From an uncultured Limosilactobacillus sp. (GTDB lineage Bacteria; Bacillota; Bacilli; Lactobacillales; Lactobacillaceae): a stretch of 64,000 nt of DNA. The position numbers and the translations under genes are program-made. The stretch spans positions 62,001-126,000 of the forward strand of contig NZ_CAKPYE010000002.1 of NCBI RefSeq assembly GCF_934202705.1, given 5' to 3'. Below are positions 26,465 to 35,248 of the stretch, in pieces. The notes beneath the pieces were generated by a model that had not been told where the DNA came from, made no database searches, and was given only the letters and a program-made list of their open reading frames with translations. How positions within the stretch are numbered: position 1 is the first letter of the stretch; each line of letters starts with the position of its first letter.

Positions 26465-27028
26465 ATGAATTTAATCGGACAGGAAATTGAAGATTTTAAA
26501 GTTAATGCTTATCAAACTGGTGAGTTAAAATCAGTTACTAAGCAAGATCTTCTCGGCAAGTGGAGCATTCTATTCTTCTATCCAGCAGACTTCTCATTTG
26601 TTTGTCCAACTGAACTGGAAGCCTTACAAGCTCGTTATAATGACTTTAAAAAAGCTGATGCTGAAATTTACTCCGTTTCTGAAGATACCGAATTCGTGCA
26701 CAAAGCTTGGGCAGATGCTTCACCAAAAATTGCGCAAATCAAATACCACATGTTAGCTGATCCGGCCGGTAAGTTAGCTAAGATGTTTGATGTTTTGGAT
26801 GAAAACAGCGGGCAAGCCTACCGTGGTGTCTTCATTATTGATCCAGATGGTAAGGTTCAATCGGCCACCATTAATAACATGGGAATCGGTCGGAACGCTG
26901 ACGAAATTCTCCGGACCCTTCAAGCGGCTCAATTTGTTCGTCAAAATGGCGACCAAGTTTGCCCAGTTAACTGGCACCCAGGTGATGATACGTTGAAACC
27001 GGGATTGGATTTAGTTGGTAAACTTTAA
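26465..27028 (+). CDS. ahpC: AhpC-type 2-Cys peroxiredoxin
   Basis: 187 residues, typical AhpC. Reduces hydroperoxides. Peroxidatic Cys47 lies in DFSFVCPTE and resolving Cys166 in GDQVCPVNW; the GVFIIDPDG strand and NNMGIGRNADEILRTL helix are conserved. The partner reductase gene ahpF does not follow; a terminator closes the unit, so electrons must come from thioredoxin reductase or an unlinked AhpF. AGGAG precedes the ATG. A PerR-like box overlaps the start region. Confidence 0.95.
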   Translation: MNLIGQEIEDFKVNAYQTGELKSVTKQDLLGKWSILFFYPADFSFVCPTELEALQARYNDFKKADAEIYSVSEDTEFVHKAWADASPKIAQIKYHMLADPAGKLAKMFDVLDENSGQAYRGVFIIDPDGKVQSATINNMGIGRNADEILRTLQAAQFVRQNGDQVCPVNWHPGDDTLKPGLDLVGKL

Positions 27029-27045
27029 TCCAAACCTTTTTAAGT

Positions 27046-27076
27046 GCTGGCCCGTCTAATGACGGCCGGCTTTTTT
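27046..27076 (+). terminator. terminator of ahpC
   Basis: GCTGGCCCGTC, TAAT loop, GACGGCCGGC followed by TTTTTTG. Confidence 0.88.
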
Positions 27077-27191
27077 GTTTTACCAATTAAACGATTTGCC
27101 CTTAATTTAGTAAGCTCCTGTAGAGAATGGTATAATGTCAGAAAGAATTCTTGGCAATGGCCATAGTGCCGATCCAAATTGAGGTGAAAGA

Positions 27192-27839
27192 ATGAATAAT
27201 AATAACAATCACGACCAGGAAAAACATTTAAGCCGGGTCGAATTATATGACACGCCAAAGAGCCGTAAAAAGTCAAAACGCTCGTTATTTAATCGAAAAA
27301 CTAAAACCAGTCCTACCGAACAGGTGAATAATTCATCCTCATCTGCTCAACCCGCTCGTACCCGTCGCTCGGGAATAAAAACTGGTCAACAGCCAAAGCA
27401 GCCACGCGGAAAAAAGAATGGACGTCTTTATAAGATAATTTTAGGAGTGCTGTTAGGGATCCTAGCGATTATGATTGTGATCTTTGCAATCAAGCAGCAG
27501 AATCCAGTCAACACTGATAACGATACTTCGGTTTCATCATCCAAGTCCTCCAGTTCCTCTCATAAACGTCATCACCGTCGTCATCGTTCTTCTTCATTCG
27601 ATGATGATAACCAAGCCACTTATGAGATTGAAACTCCCCGCTCCAATACCACGACAACGAATGGTAATACCCAAACCCACCAAAATAATCCTGCGCAAAA
27701 CCAATCCTCAACGACTGATAACAATGCTCAACAAAATAATAATCAACAACAAAACAATCAACAAAATCATAATCAACCAACTGGCAATCAGCCAACTGGT
27801 GGTCAACCAAATACCAATCAGCAAAACCAGCATCAATAA
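27192..27839 (+). CDS. single-pass membrane protein with basic N-terminus and Asn/Gln-rich tail
   Basis: 215 residues, no family recognised. A strongly basic cytoplasmic part (1-79, rich in Lys and Arg) is followed by one membrane helix (IILGVLLGILAIMIVIFAIK, about 83-102) and an outside region of Ser and His/Arg clusters, then an Asn/Gln/Thr low-complexity tail ending in PTG repeats. This recalls N-terminal and linker regions of lactobacillar wall-associated proteins such as LysM proteins, but no LysM domain is present; it could be a truncated relative. GAGGTG precedes the ATG. Its own promoter likely lies near 27130 (TATAAT). Confidence 0.65.
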   Translation: MNNNNNHDQEKHLSRVELYDTPKSRKKSKRSLFNRKTKTSPTEQVNNSSSSAQPARTRRSGIKTGQQPKQPRGKKNGRLYKIILGVLLGILAIMIVIFAIKQQNPVNTDNDTSVSSSKSSSSSHKRHHRRHRSSSFDDDNQATYEIETPRSNTTTTNGNTQTHQNNPAQNQSSTTDNNAQQNNNQQQNNQQNHNQPTGNQPTGGQPNTNQQNQHQ

Positions 27840-27864
27840 TAATTAGAAAATTTTCATTTTAGTC

Positions 27865-27893
27865 TTGACACTAAAATTTGTCCCGCATATAAT
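27865..27893 (+). promoter_or_regulatory. consensus promoter of thrS T-box transcript
   Basis: TTGACA at 27865, 17-base spacer, TATAAT at 27888; both boxes are perfect. Confidence 0.88.
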
Positions 27894-27899
27894 CAGCAT

Positions 27900-28148
27900 T
27901 AATTAAAGGACAAGCCTTATTACCTCCCTATCCAGAGAGTGATTCAATAGTGGAAGAATCATTAGCGAAGGTAACAACGGTACCACCTTTATGTTTTTCC
28001 CTCCGAAGCAAGGAGGAGCGGGTCGTGTCCGTTACCACACTTTTGAGAGAATATCATGTGATATTCTGAAGATGGGTGGAACCACGCTGATTATGTTAAC
28101 CAACGTCCCTAGGATCGTTTATTCGGTCCTAGGGATGTTTTTTTTATT
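27900..28148 (+). promoter_or_regulatory. T-box riboswitch, threonine type
   Basis: The T-box core GGGTGGAACCACG is at 28074-28086, the AG-bulge CCAGAGAGTG near 27932, and the antiterminator is followed by a terminator with arms CCCTAGGA and TCCTAGGG plus a long T run (28104-28146). The stem I region GGTACCACC near 27990 offers ACC (Thr) as specifier, in agreement with the downstream thrS. Uncharged tRNA-Thr should stabilise readthrough. Confidence 0.92.
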
Positions 28149-28167
28149 TTATAAAGGAGCGATTTTT

Positions 28168-29973
28168 ATGGCACAAGTTGCAGTTATGTCACCAAATGGT
28201 GAAGTAAAAAAGATTGATAAGGGCTCAGCAGAAAGTGCTGCTGCCCTTCGGCAAATGGTTGCTTTAATGCTAAAGGCTGCCTTAAAAGCTAAATATGATG
28301 GTATCCGTCTTGGTGACGCTGTTGCTGAAGATGACCAATTCTGGGTTGACTCTGATAAGGACAACCAACAAGTTTCTGCGGATGAGTTGGAAGGTTTAGA
28401 AGCTGATATTAAGAAGCTTGCTAAGAATGATGCCAAAGTTGAATTTGTTGAACGTGATCTCAGCGAAGCTTTAGATGAAGTTAAAGCTGATAAGTTCTCC
28501 ACTGAATTAATCAATGATCATGCTCAAGACGGTAAGGTTGCTATGTATAAGCTTGGTGACGCTTACGCAGTTGCTGAAGCACCAGTCCTCGTTTATGGCG
28601 ACGTTGTTAAAAACTTCAAGCTGCTTTCTGTTGCCGGTGCATACTGGAAGGGAATGTCATCTAACCCAATGCTTCAACGGATTTACGGGACTGCTTTCTA
28701 CAAGAAAGATGACCTTGCCGAAGATCTCAAGAAGCGTCAAGAAGCCAAAGAACGCGATCACCGGGTTATTGGTAACCAACTCGACCTCTTCTTTGTTGAT
28801 CCAAAAGTTGGTGCTGGTTTGCCTTACTGGATGCCAAAGGGTGCTGCGATTCGGCGGACAATCGAACGTTACATTATCGATCGTGAAGTGGCTGACGGTT
28901 ATGAACACGTCTATACTCCAGTCCTGATGAACCTCGATGCCTACAAGACCTCTGGTCACTGGGAACACTACCGCGATGACATGTTCCCACCAATGGACAT
29001 GGGTGACGGTGAAATGCTGGAATTGCGGCCAATGAATTGTCCTAGCCACATTCAAATTTACAAGCATCACCTTCGTTCATACCGTGACCTCCCATTACGA
29101 ATTGCCGAACTCGGAATGATGCACCGTTACGAAAAATCTGGTGCCCTTTCTGGATTACAACGGGTTCGTGAAATGACGTTAAATGATGGTCACACGTTTG
29201 TTGCCCTAGATCAAATCCGATCTGAATTTGCTAAGATCTTGAAGTTAATCATGAGTGTCTACAAAGACTTTGACATTACTGATTACAGCTTCCGGCTTTC
29301 CCTTCGTGATCCAAAGAACGTTAAGAAATACTACGCTAACGACGAAATGTGGGAAAAATCACAATCCATGCTAAAACAAGCAATGGATGACTTGAACCTC
29401 GACTACTATGAAGCCGAAGGTGAAGCAGCCTTCTATGGTCCAAAGTTGGATATCCAAACTAAGACGGCCCTGGGCAATGATGAAACGATGTCCACAATCC
29501 AATTAGACTTCATGCTTCCTGAACGGTTTGGTCTTTCATACGTGGGTAAAGATGGTCAAGAACATATGCCAGTTATGATTCACCGTGGCGTTGTTGGCAC
29601 GATGGAACGGTTTGTCGCTTACCTAACTGAAATTTACAAGGGTGCCTTCCCTACCTGGTTAGCTCCTGAACAAGTTCACATTATTCCGGTTTCAGATGAT
29701 AAGCATGGCGACTACGCCGACAAGCTCGGCGCTGAATTACGCGCAGCTAAAATTCGGGTTAATGTTGACCACCGGAACGAAAAGATGGGCTACAAGATTC
29801 GTGAAGCCCAAACTCAAAAAGTTCCATACACGCTGGTTGTTGGTGATGACGAAATGGCTAATGACTCCGTTTCTGTACGTAAATACGGTGAAAAAGATCA
29901 AAACAGCATGAGTAAGCAAGCCTTTATGGACGAACTTCTGGCTGATATTGCTTCCTATTCTCGGAAAAAATAA
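28168..29973 (+). CDS. thrS: threonyl-tRNA synthetase lacking TGS domain, with degenerate editing domain
   Basis: 601 residues, about 45 shorter than usual ThrRS. The catalytic core is intact: RPMNCPSH with the zinc Cys, the His in NDGHTF, MIHRGVVGTMERF, and the C-terminal anticodon domain (PEQVHIIPVSD onward). It begins at ATG 28168 with AAAGGAG, right after the T-box terminator, so no TGS (N1) domain exists. The N2 editing domain remains recognisable by size and by FKLLSVAGAYW, but the four editing residues are replaced: aligning to E. coli, His73 is Gln29, His77 is Leu33, Cys182 is Ala136 and His186 is Val140. Serine-mischarged tRNA clearance by this enzyme is therefore unlikely. Confidence 0.93.
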   Translation: MAQVAVMSPNGEVKKIDKGSAESAAALRQMVALMLKAALKAKYDGIRLGDAVAEDDQFWVDSDKDNQQVSADELEGLEADIKKLAKNDAKVEFVERDLSEALDEVKADKFSTELINDHAQDGKVAMYKLGDAYAVAEAPVLVYGDVVKNFKLLSVAGAYWKGMSSNPMLQRIYGTAFYKKDDLAEDLKKRQEAKERDHRVIGNQLDLFFVDPKVGAGLPYWMPKGAAIRRTIERYIIDREVADGYEHVYTPVLMNLDAYKTSGHWEHYRDDMFPPMDMGDGEMLELRPMNCPSHIQIYKHHLRSYRDLPLRIAELGMMHRYEKSGALSGLQRVREMTLNDGHTFVALDQIRSEFAKILKLIMSVYKDFDITDYSFRLSLRDPKNVKKYYANDEMWEKSQSMLKQAMDDLNLDYYEAEGEAAFYGPKLDIQTKTALGNDETMSTIQLDFMLPERFGLSYVGKDGQEHMPVMIHRGVVGTMERFVAYLTEIYKGAFPTWLAPEQVHIIPVSDDKHGDYADKLGAELRAAKIRVNVDHRNEKMGYKIREAQTQKVPYTLVVGDDEMANDSVSVRKYGEKDQNSMSKQAFMDELLADIASYSRKK

Positions 29974-29997
29974 TTAAATTAACTACTTGATAACAGC

Positions 29998-30026
29998 AAA
30001 ACCGGTCTCATGATGAGACCGGTTTT
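29998..30026. terminator. bidirectional terminator between thrS and LysE gene
   Basis: AAAACCGGTCTCAT, then ATGAGACCGGTTTTT; serves convergent genes and abuts the parS site. Confidence 0.9.
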
Positions 30027-30042
30027 TGTTTCACGTGAAACA
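30027..30042. promoter_or_regulatory. parS site (exact palindrome)
   Basis: TGTTTCACGTGAAACA fits the bacterial parS consensus TGTTNCACGTGAAACA at every position. Intergenic, between convergent genes. ParB (Spo0J) should nucleate here for origin segregation. Confidence 0.9.
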
Positions 30043-30045
30043 TTC

Positions 30046-30657
30046 TTAGATTATTTGTTGAATACCGTTAACGATTAAAAAGCCACCATAACCAAGGACA
30101 ATCACGCCACTAATGAGGTTAATCCAAACGAGTAGTTTCGCCGGCATTCGATAACGCAGCAAGTTGAAAGCGCTGGTCATCCCCAGATCCCAAACAAATG
30201 ATGAGGTAATCACACCAATGATAAAGAAGATACTTTCCGCAGTGGTCAGTGTTCCCCGACTAGCCCCCAGCATCATCGTGCCATCAATTAATGCCTGGGG
30301 GTTCGCCCAACTCACCACAATCGCCGTCATTATTGCTTGCTTAATTGTAATGTGGTGATTGTCACTAGTTAGTGCTCGCTGATTAGCTGAACGAATAATA
30401 TTCCAGCCAATATATACAGTAAGGCCACCACCAATGACCATGATGATAATTTTTACAATCTGGTTGCGATTAACAATTGCACCAATTCCATAAAAGGCGG
30501 CAAAACAGAAGAGCGCATCAAATAGCCAGACCAAAAATGTATATAATAATGCCCGCGAGAGCCGATATGATAGGCCATTATTGAATACGTAAATATTTTG
30601 CATTCCAATTGGCGCCACAAACGCTAATCCAATTAGCAATCCTTGAAAGTAGGCCAT
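30046..30657 (-). CDS. LysE/ArgO-family amino acid exporter
   Basis: 203 residues with six predicted membrane helices, normal for LysE/ArgO. The first helix region FQGLLIGLAFVAPIGMQNIYVFNNGL matches the conserved start of the family (P-I-G-x-Q-N), and AIVVSWANPQALIDG corresponds to the second conserved WxNPxxxxD motif. It exports basic or other amino acids by antiport. AAAGGAG supports the start. Ends at the parS-terminator region. Confidence 0.92.
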   Translation of the reverse strand: MAYFQGLLIGLAFVAPIGMQNIYVFNNGLSYRLSRALLYTFLVWLFDALFCFAAFYGIGAIVNRNQIVKIIIMVIGGGLTVYIGWNIIRSANQRALTSDNHHITIKQAIMTAIVVSWANPQALIDGTMMLGASRGTLTTAESIFFIIGVITSSFVWDLGMTSAFNLLRYRMPAKLLVWINLISGVIVLGYGGFLIVNGIQQII

Positions 30658-30763
30658 GGTATCGCTCCTTTCCCTTCCATTTTATTATATTTAACTTTTT
30701 TAAGCATTTATTTATCAAAACCGTATCTAAACAGGCTATACTGTCATTAAGGAGAGTGATATT

Positions 30764-32182
30764 ATGCGTAATTCAGCATGTACGTCCATCATGGTTGGTA
30801 AAAAGGCCTCGATTGATGGATCAACATTTATTGCCAGAAACGAGGATCGGGTCAAAGCCGTCGAACCCAAACGATTTTTAATTCGTCCAGCAGTCTCTGA
30901 ACGCCACGAGACCTATGTATCCCCATATAACCAATTAACCGTGCCATTACCGGAAACCGCCATGCGTTATAGTTCCACCCCACATTTAGACCAAACCACC
31001 GGTCCCAATGAAGAAGATGGATTTAACGAAGCAAATGTGGGTGAAAGTGCAACAGAAAGTGTCTATGCCAATGGTCGTGTACTGGCATACGATCCTTACA
31101 TTAAAAACGGTCTTGCCGAAGATTCCATGACGACATTGGTCCTTCCCTACATTCACTCTGCGCGTGAGGGAGTTGAATACCTCGGTAAATTAGTGGCTAC
31201 TTACGGATCTGCTGAAGGAAACGGCGTTCAATTTATTGATCAAAACGAGGTCTGGTATATGGAAATCGTGACCGGTCACCAATGGGTAGCAGTCCGGATC
31301 CCCGATGATTGTTACGCGGTCGCCCCTAATCAAGTGATGATTGAAAAAATTGATTTTAATGATCCAGATAACTATCTGTGGTCCAACGGCATTCGAGAAT
31401 TTGTCACTGAACATGACTTAAATCCGGACACTGATCAATGGAACTTCCGACATATTTTTGGAACTCGGACCCGGAAAGATCGGCATTATAATACACCTCG
31501 CCTCTGGTATGCTCAACGCTACCTCAGCCCAAATGCTACCGCTAATCAACAACCCGAAGACATGGAGATGCCTTTTATCCGTAAAGCTGAACGGAAAATC
31601 GCTGTTGAAGACATTGAACACGTTCTCGGCTCACACTTCAATGAAACAAAATATGATCCAATTGGTGAAGGTGCCCCTGTTGATAAACGTCGCTACCGGT
31701 CAATTTCACTATCACGAACTGCACAATCCCATATTCTGCAGGTTCGTCCGCACGCAACTGGCACTCAGGCAATTCAGTGGATCGCATTTGGCATTCCAAC
31801 TTTCTCTGCTTATGTCCCATTCTTTGCAAATGCCAATGATACAGATGCCAGCTATCGTGACGTGCCAACCACGATGGACTTTGAACATGCTTTCTGGTTA
31901 GATGAAGCCTTAGCAGAAGTTGTTGAAGCACACCTTACCGAGTTTGCTGAAGATGATTTAGCCTTTATTAAAGAAATGCACTCCTGGACACGAGAAAAGA
32001 TTCACCAAGTCGACCTGTCCAGCACCCAAAAATCTGGTCCTGAACTAACTACCTTCTTAACCGAACAGAACCATGAAATCGCTCAATACTGTAACCAAAA
32101 GACTCGGGAACTGATTTTCAAGCTACTCACGAAAGGAACAGAATTATCAAAATTAACGTTCAAAATGGATCCTAACCTATAG
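30764..32182 (+). CDS. pepD: C69-family dipeptidase PepD
   Basis: 472 residues. An Ntn-hydrolase dipeptidase: the N-terminal MRNSACTSIMVGKKASIDGS contains the nucleophile Cys6, exposed after removal of the first residues, and ARNEDR follows as in PepDA/PepD. Intracellular cleavage of dipeptides from peptide uptake is the known role. GGAG lies 9 bases from the ATG. Several pepD paralogues are common in lactobacilli, so the subtype letter is not assigned. Terminated by a strong hairpin. Confidence 0.93.
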   Translation: MRNSACTSIMVGKKASIDGSTFIARNEDRVKAVEPKRFLIRPAVSERHETYVSPYNQLTVPLPETAMRYSSTPHLDQTTGPNEEDGFNEANVGESATESVYANGRVLAYDPYIKNGLAEDSMTTLVLPYIHSAREGVEYLGKLVATYGSAEGNGVQFIDQNEVWYMEIVTGHQWVAVRIPDDCYAVAPNQVMIEKIDFNDPDNYLWSNGIREFVTEHDLNPDTDQWNFRHIFGTRTRKDRHYNTPRLWYAQRYLSPNATANQQPEDMEMPFIRKAERKIAVEDIEHVLGSHFNETKYDPIGEGAPVDKRRYRSISLSRTAQSHILQVRPHATGTQAIQWIAFGIPTFSAYVPFFANANDTDASYRDVPTTMDFEHAFWLDEALAEVVEAHLTEFAEDDLAFIKEMHSWTREKIHQVDLSSTQKSGPELTTFLTEQNHEIAQYCNQKTRELIFKLLTKGTELSKLTFKMDPNL

Positions 32183-32210
32183 TTATATGGAATAAACTAT
32201 AATCATTGAT

Positions 32211-32252
32211 TCAGTTTGCAATCTTATTTTTTATCATTGCAAACTGATTTTT
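32211..32252 (+). terminator. terminator of pepD
   Basis: TCAGTTTGCAAT, AT-rich loop, ATTGCAAACTGA then TTTTTTC. Confidence 0.85.
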
Positions 32253-32254
32253 TC

Positions 32255-32283
32255 TTGCAATTTTTCGAAGTTAGTTATATAGT
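32255..32283 (+). promoter_or_regulatory. promoter of GntR/ABC operon
   Basis: TTGCAA at 32255, 17-base spacer, TATAGT at 32278. The segment AGTTATATAGTTAA over the -10 is partly repetitive (AGTTA twice) and could be the GntR operator. Confidence 0.6.
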
Positions 32284-32321
32284 TAATTACACAAGTAATG
32301 AACCAAGGAGGCGAATCAGTA

Positions 32322-32705
32322 ATGCATTTTGAATTTGATCAATCTTCACCAATTTATCAGCAACTTGCTGACCAACTTGAAGAAATGATCTTTTCCGGAC
32401 TCTTCCCTGAAGGTGAACAAGTACCATCAACTACCCAACTCTCGCAAGAACTCCATATCAATCCAGCAACGGTTCTCAAGGGTATGAATATTTTAGTAAA
32501 TCAACAACTATTGGAAAAACGACGCGGCCGTGGAATGTTTGTCACTAACGGTGCCCAGGAGAAGATTATGGAAAAACGTAAAGAAGGTTTTTATCAAAAC
32601 TATGTCGCCAGTTTAATTCAAGAAGCGACCAAATTAGGAATTACTGAAGATCACTTATTAAATTTGATTCAACGGGGGTATCAAAATGACCACACTCAAG
32701 ATTAA
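32322..32705 (+). CDS. GntR-family regulator, YtrA subfamily
   Basis: 127 residues from ATG 32322, with AAGGAGG 10 bases upstream. The winged-helix (FDQSSPIYQQLADQLEEMIFSG, then STTQLSQELHINPATVLKGMNIL) is GntR type; the very short C-terminal domain without an effector fold marks the YtrA subgroup, which typically controls an adjacent ABC transporter. Its last 20 bases overlap the ATPase gene, so the three genes form one operon and the regulator is likely autoregulatory. Confidence 0.9.
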   Translation: MHFEFDQSSPIYQQLADQLEEMIFSGLFPEGEQVPSTTQLSQELHINPATVLKGMNILVNQQLLEKRRGRGMFVTNGAQEKIMEKRKEGFYQNYVASLIQEATKLGITEDHLLNLIQRGYQNDHTQD

Positions 32706-33549
32706 CCAACTAACAAAACGTTTTGGGCGAAAAACAATTCTCGATAACTTAACTTTTCAAATTAAAGAAAATAAAATTTATGGTTTATTAGGTCGGAACG
32801 GTGTAGGTAAAAGTACCTTACTCAATATTATCAACAACCGTAATTTTCCAACGACTGGGGAAGTTCTGCTCGACCACGATTCAATCAACAACAATTCAGT
32901 AGCACTCCAACAGATGTACTTGATGAGCGAGACGAATATGTATGCCAAACGGACACGAGTATGTGATATGTTCCGCCTCGCTGATGATGGCTATGGTAAA
33001 TTTAATTTTGCTCTCGCCCACCGCTTAACCAAAGATTTTGGAGTAAATGAAAAAGCTCGCCTTAGTAATCTTTCGACCGGATTAACTACGATTGCAAAGC
33101 TCATTACCGCGTTATGTGTCAATGCGAACTTTATCTTCCTTGATGAACCCACACTTGGTCTGGACGCAGGTCACCGAGAATTATTCTATCGCGAACTAAT
33201 GAAGACCTATGAAGAACGACCACGGACCTTCATCCTCTCAACTCACCTCATTAGCGAAATCCAACCGCTAGTAGAACATGTTTGGATTCTAGATCACCAT
33301 CGCTTGATTCGTAACGAAAGCGTCGACGACTTATTAGCAAATGCCTATGCTATCAGTGGACCAGCCGAATTGGTCGATGAATTTACAGATGGTCTTACGG
33401 TTTTGGACCATCAAACTATCAGTAACATCAAAACTGCCTACGTTGTTCAACCGCTTGACGAAACCAAGGTCATTCCTGATCGCGTTAAAATTGAACACAT
33501 TGACTTACAAAAAGCCTTTATGGCATTAACCAATGGGGAGGAAAACTAA
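32686..33549 (+). CDS. ABC transporter ATPase (YtrB-like)
   Basis: 287 residues. Walker A GRNGVGKS, Walker B FIFLDEPTLGLD and switch His STHL are intact. The signature motif is LSTGLTT rather than LSGGQ, a variant typical of the YtrB/GntR-linked group. A C-terminal extension of about 80 residues follows the ATPase core. It energises the membrane protein encoded next. Start overlaps the regulator; the ATG has GGGGG 6 bases upstream. Confidence 0.9.
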   Translation: MTTLKINQLTKRFGRKTILDNLTFQIKENKIYGLLGRNGVGKSTLLNIINNRNFPTTGEVLLDHDSINNNSVALQQMYLMSETNMYAKRTRVCDMFRLADDGYGKFNFALAHRLTKDFGVNEKARLSNLSTGLTTIAKLITALCVNANFIFLDEPTLGLDAGHRELFYRELMKTYEERPRTFILSTHLISEIQPLVEHVWILDHHRLIRNESVDDLLANAYAISGPAELVDEFTDGLTVLDHQTISNIKTAYVVQPLDETKVIPDRVKIEHIDLQKAFMALTNGEEN

Positions 33550-33550
33550 A

Positions 33551-34219
33551 ATGAAAAAATTACCGATGATCTATCGAGATTCAATGCGTGCTTACTTGCT
33601 TGGCTTTGGCGTTGCTTTGGCATCCGTATTTGGATTTCAAATTCTTGGTTTAATCTTTTCTGCAGGTCACATGAGCTTAATGGATTTTTGGGATAGTTTC
33701 TTCGGCGGCTTTGTAGCTGTGGCTTTTGGCCTCTACGGAATTTTCTACCTCATTGTTCCTTATGGTGAATTCAAGCTCGGGATTCAGAATGGCCAAACTC
33801 GTTGGCAAATTTGGTTAAGTGATCTGCTCGGTATTATCACAATTACCATTATTACCTTCGTTATCTGGCTCTTTAATGCTGGCTTCCAACATCAGGATTG
33901 GTTAACCATTACCGGAACCCTGCTCGCAATGTTAGATGGCATTACGACATCTTATGCCATCGGTAGCGGCTTTGGATTACTACCACGTAAATGGAAAATC
34001 ATCGTCGCAATTGCTTTGCCAACCATTTTTGTGATTATCATGGTACAAGTCATCCGTCTCATGGCAAACTTATGGCATCCAAGTGTCGCCACCCTCAATA
34101 CTTTAGCCAACATCTTTAACTGGCAAGGATCGTGGGCCCTGTTTGGCCTGCTCTGGTTAGCAATCATGCTGGGCATCAGCTACCTATTCACAATGCACCA
34201 ACAGTTACGTCGCGACTAA
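33551..34219 (+). CDS. ABC transporter membrane subunit of GntR operon
   Basis: 222 residues with six hydrophobic segments, no recognisable sequence motif beyond the ABC-2-like six-helix plan. Start ATG 33551 is preceded by GGGGAGG at the end of the ATPase gene. It forms the pore partner of the YtrB-like ATPase. Such operons often respond to cell-wall stress or antibiotics, but the substrate here is unknown. Confidence 0.8.
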   Translation: MKKLPMIYRDSMRAYLLGFGVALASVFGFQILGLIFSAGHMSLMDFWDSFFGGFVAVAFGLYGIFYLIVPYGEFKLGIQNGQTRWQIWLSDLLGIITITIITFVIWLFNAGFQHQDWLTITGTLLAMLDGITTSYAIGSGFGLLPRKWKIIVAIALPTIFVIIMVQVIRLMANLWHPSVATLNTLANIFNWQGSWALFGLLWLAIMLGISYLFTMHQQLRRD

Positions 34220-34242
34220 GGAACATTTAATATCCTTAACTA

Positions 34243-34270
34243 AACTCGCCTAATTTAGGCGAGTTTTTTA
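34243..34270 (+). terminator. terminator of GntR/ABC operon
   Basis: AACTCGCCTAA and TTAGGCGAGTT followed by TTTTTA. Confidence 0.88.
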
Positions 34271-34310
34271 GTGCAGTTCCCCAAATATCTGCTAAAATAG
34301 AAGTCGAATC

Positions 34311-34383
34311 GGGCCATTAGTTCAGTTGGGAGAATGTCTGCTTCGCATGCAGGAGGTCGCGAGTTCGAATCTCGCATGGTCCA
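34311..34383 (+). tRNA. tRNA-Ala(CGC)
   Basis: A 73-base cloverleaf. The acceptor GGGCCAT pairs with ATGGTCC including the G3:U70 wobble that identifies alanine tRNAs. Anticodon stem TCTGC/GCAGG holds loop TTCGCAT with anticodon CGC, reading GCG. The T-arm has GTTCGAATC. Discriminator A follows; CCA is not encoded (the next bases are TTG). A -10-like TAAAAT lies at about 34293. A terminator follows closely. Confidence 0.93.
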
Positions 34384-34387
34384 TTGA

Positions 34388-34430
34388 AAAAGGCCAACGT
34401 TTCTAAATTAATCAGGATCGTTGGCCTTTA
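34388..34430 (+). terminator. terminator of tRNA-Ala
   Basis: AAAGGCCAACG, AT-rich loop, CGTTGGCCTTT. Confidence 0.82.
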
Positions 34431-34458
34431 GTTTCTTTGTCAAAGGAGTTGAACTGTA

Positions 34459-35202
34459 ATGACCGATTCACTAAATAATCCTCCCCAAGTAGGATCAAAA
34501 TTACGTCACCAGATTTTGCAAATGCCAAAAGCAATTCAAGCTGCATCGGGAATTGCCATTTATGGACGGGTAATTCGTAGTTTAATCTTTTCAACTGACC
34601 TCGCCATTATCAAAAATTGTGACGCTGATGCAGTTTTTGCCGTATATCCGTTTACCCCGCAACAAGCAATCAGTAAAGCAATTATTGAAGCATCTAGTGT
34701 ACCAGTGTTTTGTGGTTGCGGCGGTGGAACGACTAAGGGCGTCCGAACTGTTTCATTAGCGAAGGATGTTGAAAGCCAAGGAGCGTTAGCAGTTGTCTTA
34801 AATGCACCGATTACTAATCTCAACTTACGGACGGTGACTCAAAACATCGATATTCCAACAGTGATTACTGTCGTCAATCCTGATACGGATATTGACGCTC
34901 GGATACGTAACGGTGCTGCAATGATTAATGTTGCCGGTGGTAAGAATACCGCCCAGATTGTTGCTAAGATTCGTCATTCTTACCCAGAATTACCAATTAT
35001 CGCAAGTGGTGGAAAGAGCGAAGAAAATATCCAAAAAACGATTCAAGCTGGCGCTAACGCCATTGTTTATACGCCACCAACCAGCGCTGAACTGTTCTCT
35101 TCTATGATGGATACTTATCGTGAACCAGCTGTAAAGCGACCCATTGGCGTTGCAATTCACCACCGCATTAAAACTAATTTAAAAAAACATTTACGAAAAT
35201 AA
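34459..35202 (+). CDS. putative TIM-barrel protein of unknown function
   Basis: 247 residues. The sequence alternates beta strands and helices as in a TIM barrel, with a glycine-rich VFCGCGGGTTKGVR loop (about 90-103) and late phosphate-binding-like motifs: PIIASGGKSEENIQKTIQAGANAIVY resembles the C-terminal phosphate site of FMN or sugar-phosphate barrel enzymes. I cannot name a reaction; relatives are often labelled only as hydrolase. AAAGGAG precedes the ATG. Stands alone between tRNA-Ala and a bidirectional terminator. Confidence 0.6.
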   Translation: MTDSLNNPPQVGSKLRHQILQMPKAIQAASGIAIYGRVIRSLIFSTDLAIIKNCDADAVFAVYPFTPQQAISKAIIEASSVPVFCGCGGGTTKGVRTVSLAKDVESQGALAVVLNAPITNLNLRTVTQNIDIPTVITVVNPDTDIDARIRNGAAMINVAGGKNTAQIVAKIRHSYPELPIIASGGKSEENIQKTIQAGANAIVYTPPTSAELFSSMMDTYREPAVKRPIGVAIHHRIKTNLKKHLRK

Positions 35203-35204
35203 TT

Positions 35205-35243
35205 AAAACCCGTGAATCAAACTAAAATTGATTCACGGGTTTT
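35205..35243. terminator. bidirectional terminator
   Basis: AAAACCCGTGAATCAA, loop, TTGATTCACGGGTTTT between the convergent barrel gene and the AraC regulator. Confidence 0.92.
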
Positions 35244-35248
35244 ATAAT

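Noticed and set aside
27484..27846. Alternative-frame ORFs over the Asn/Gln-rich membrane protein
   Set aside because: Long frames here come from low-complexity CAA/AAC repeats; only the frame starting at 27192 has a start site and membrane helix.
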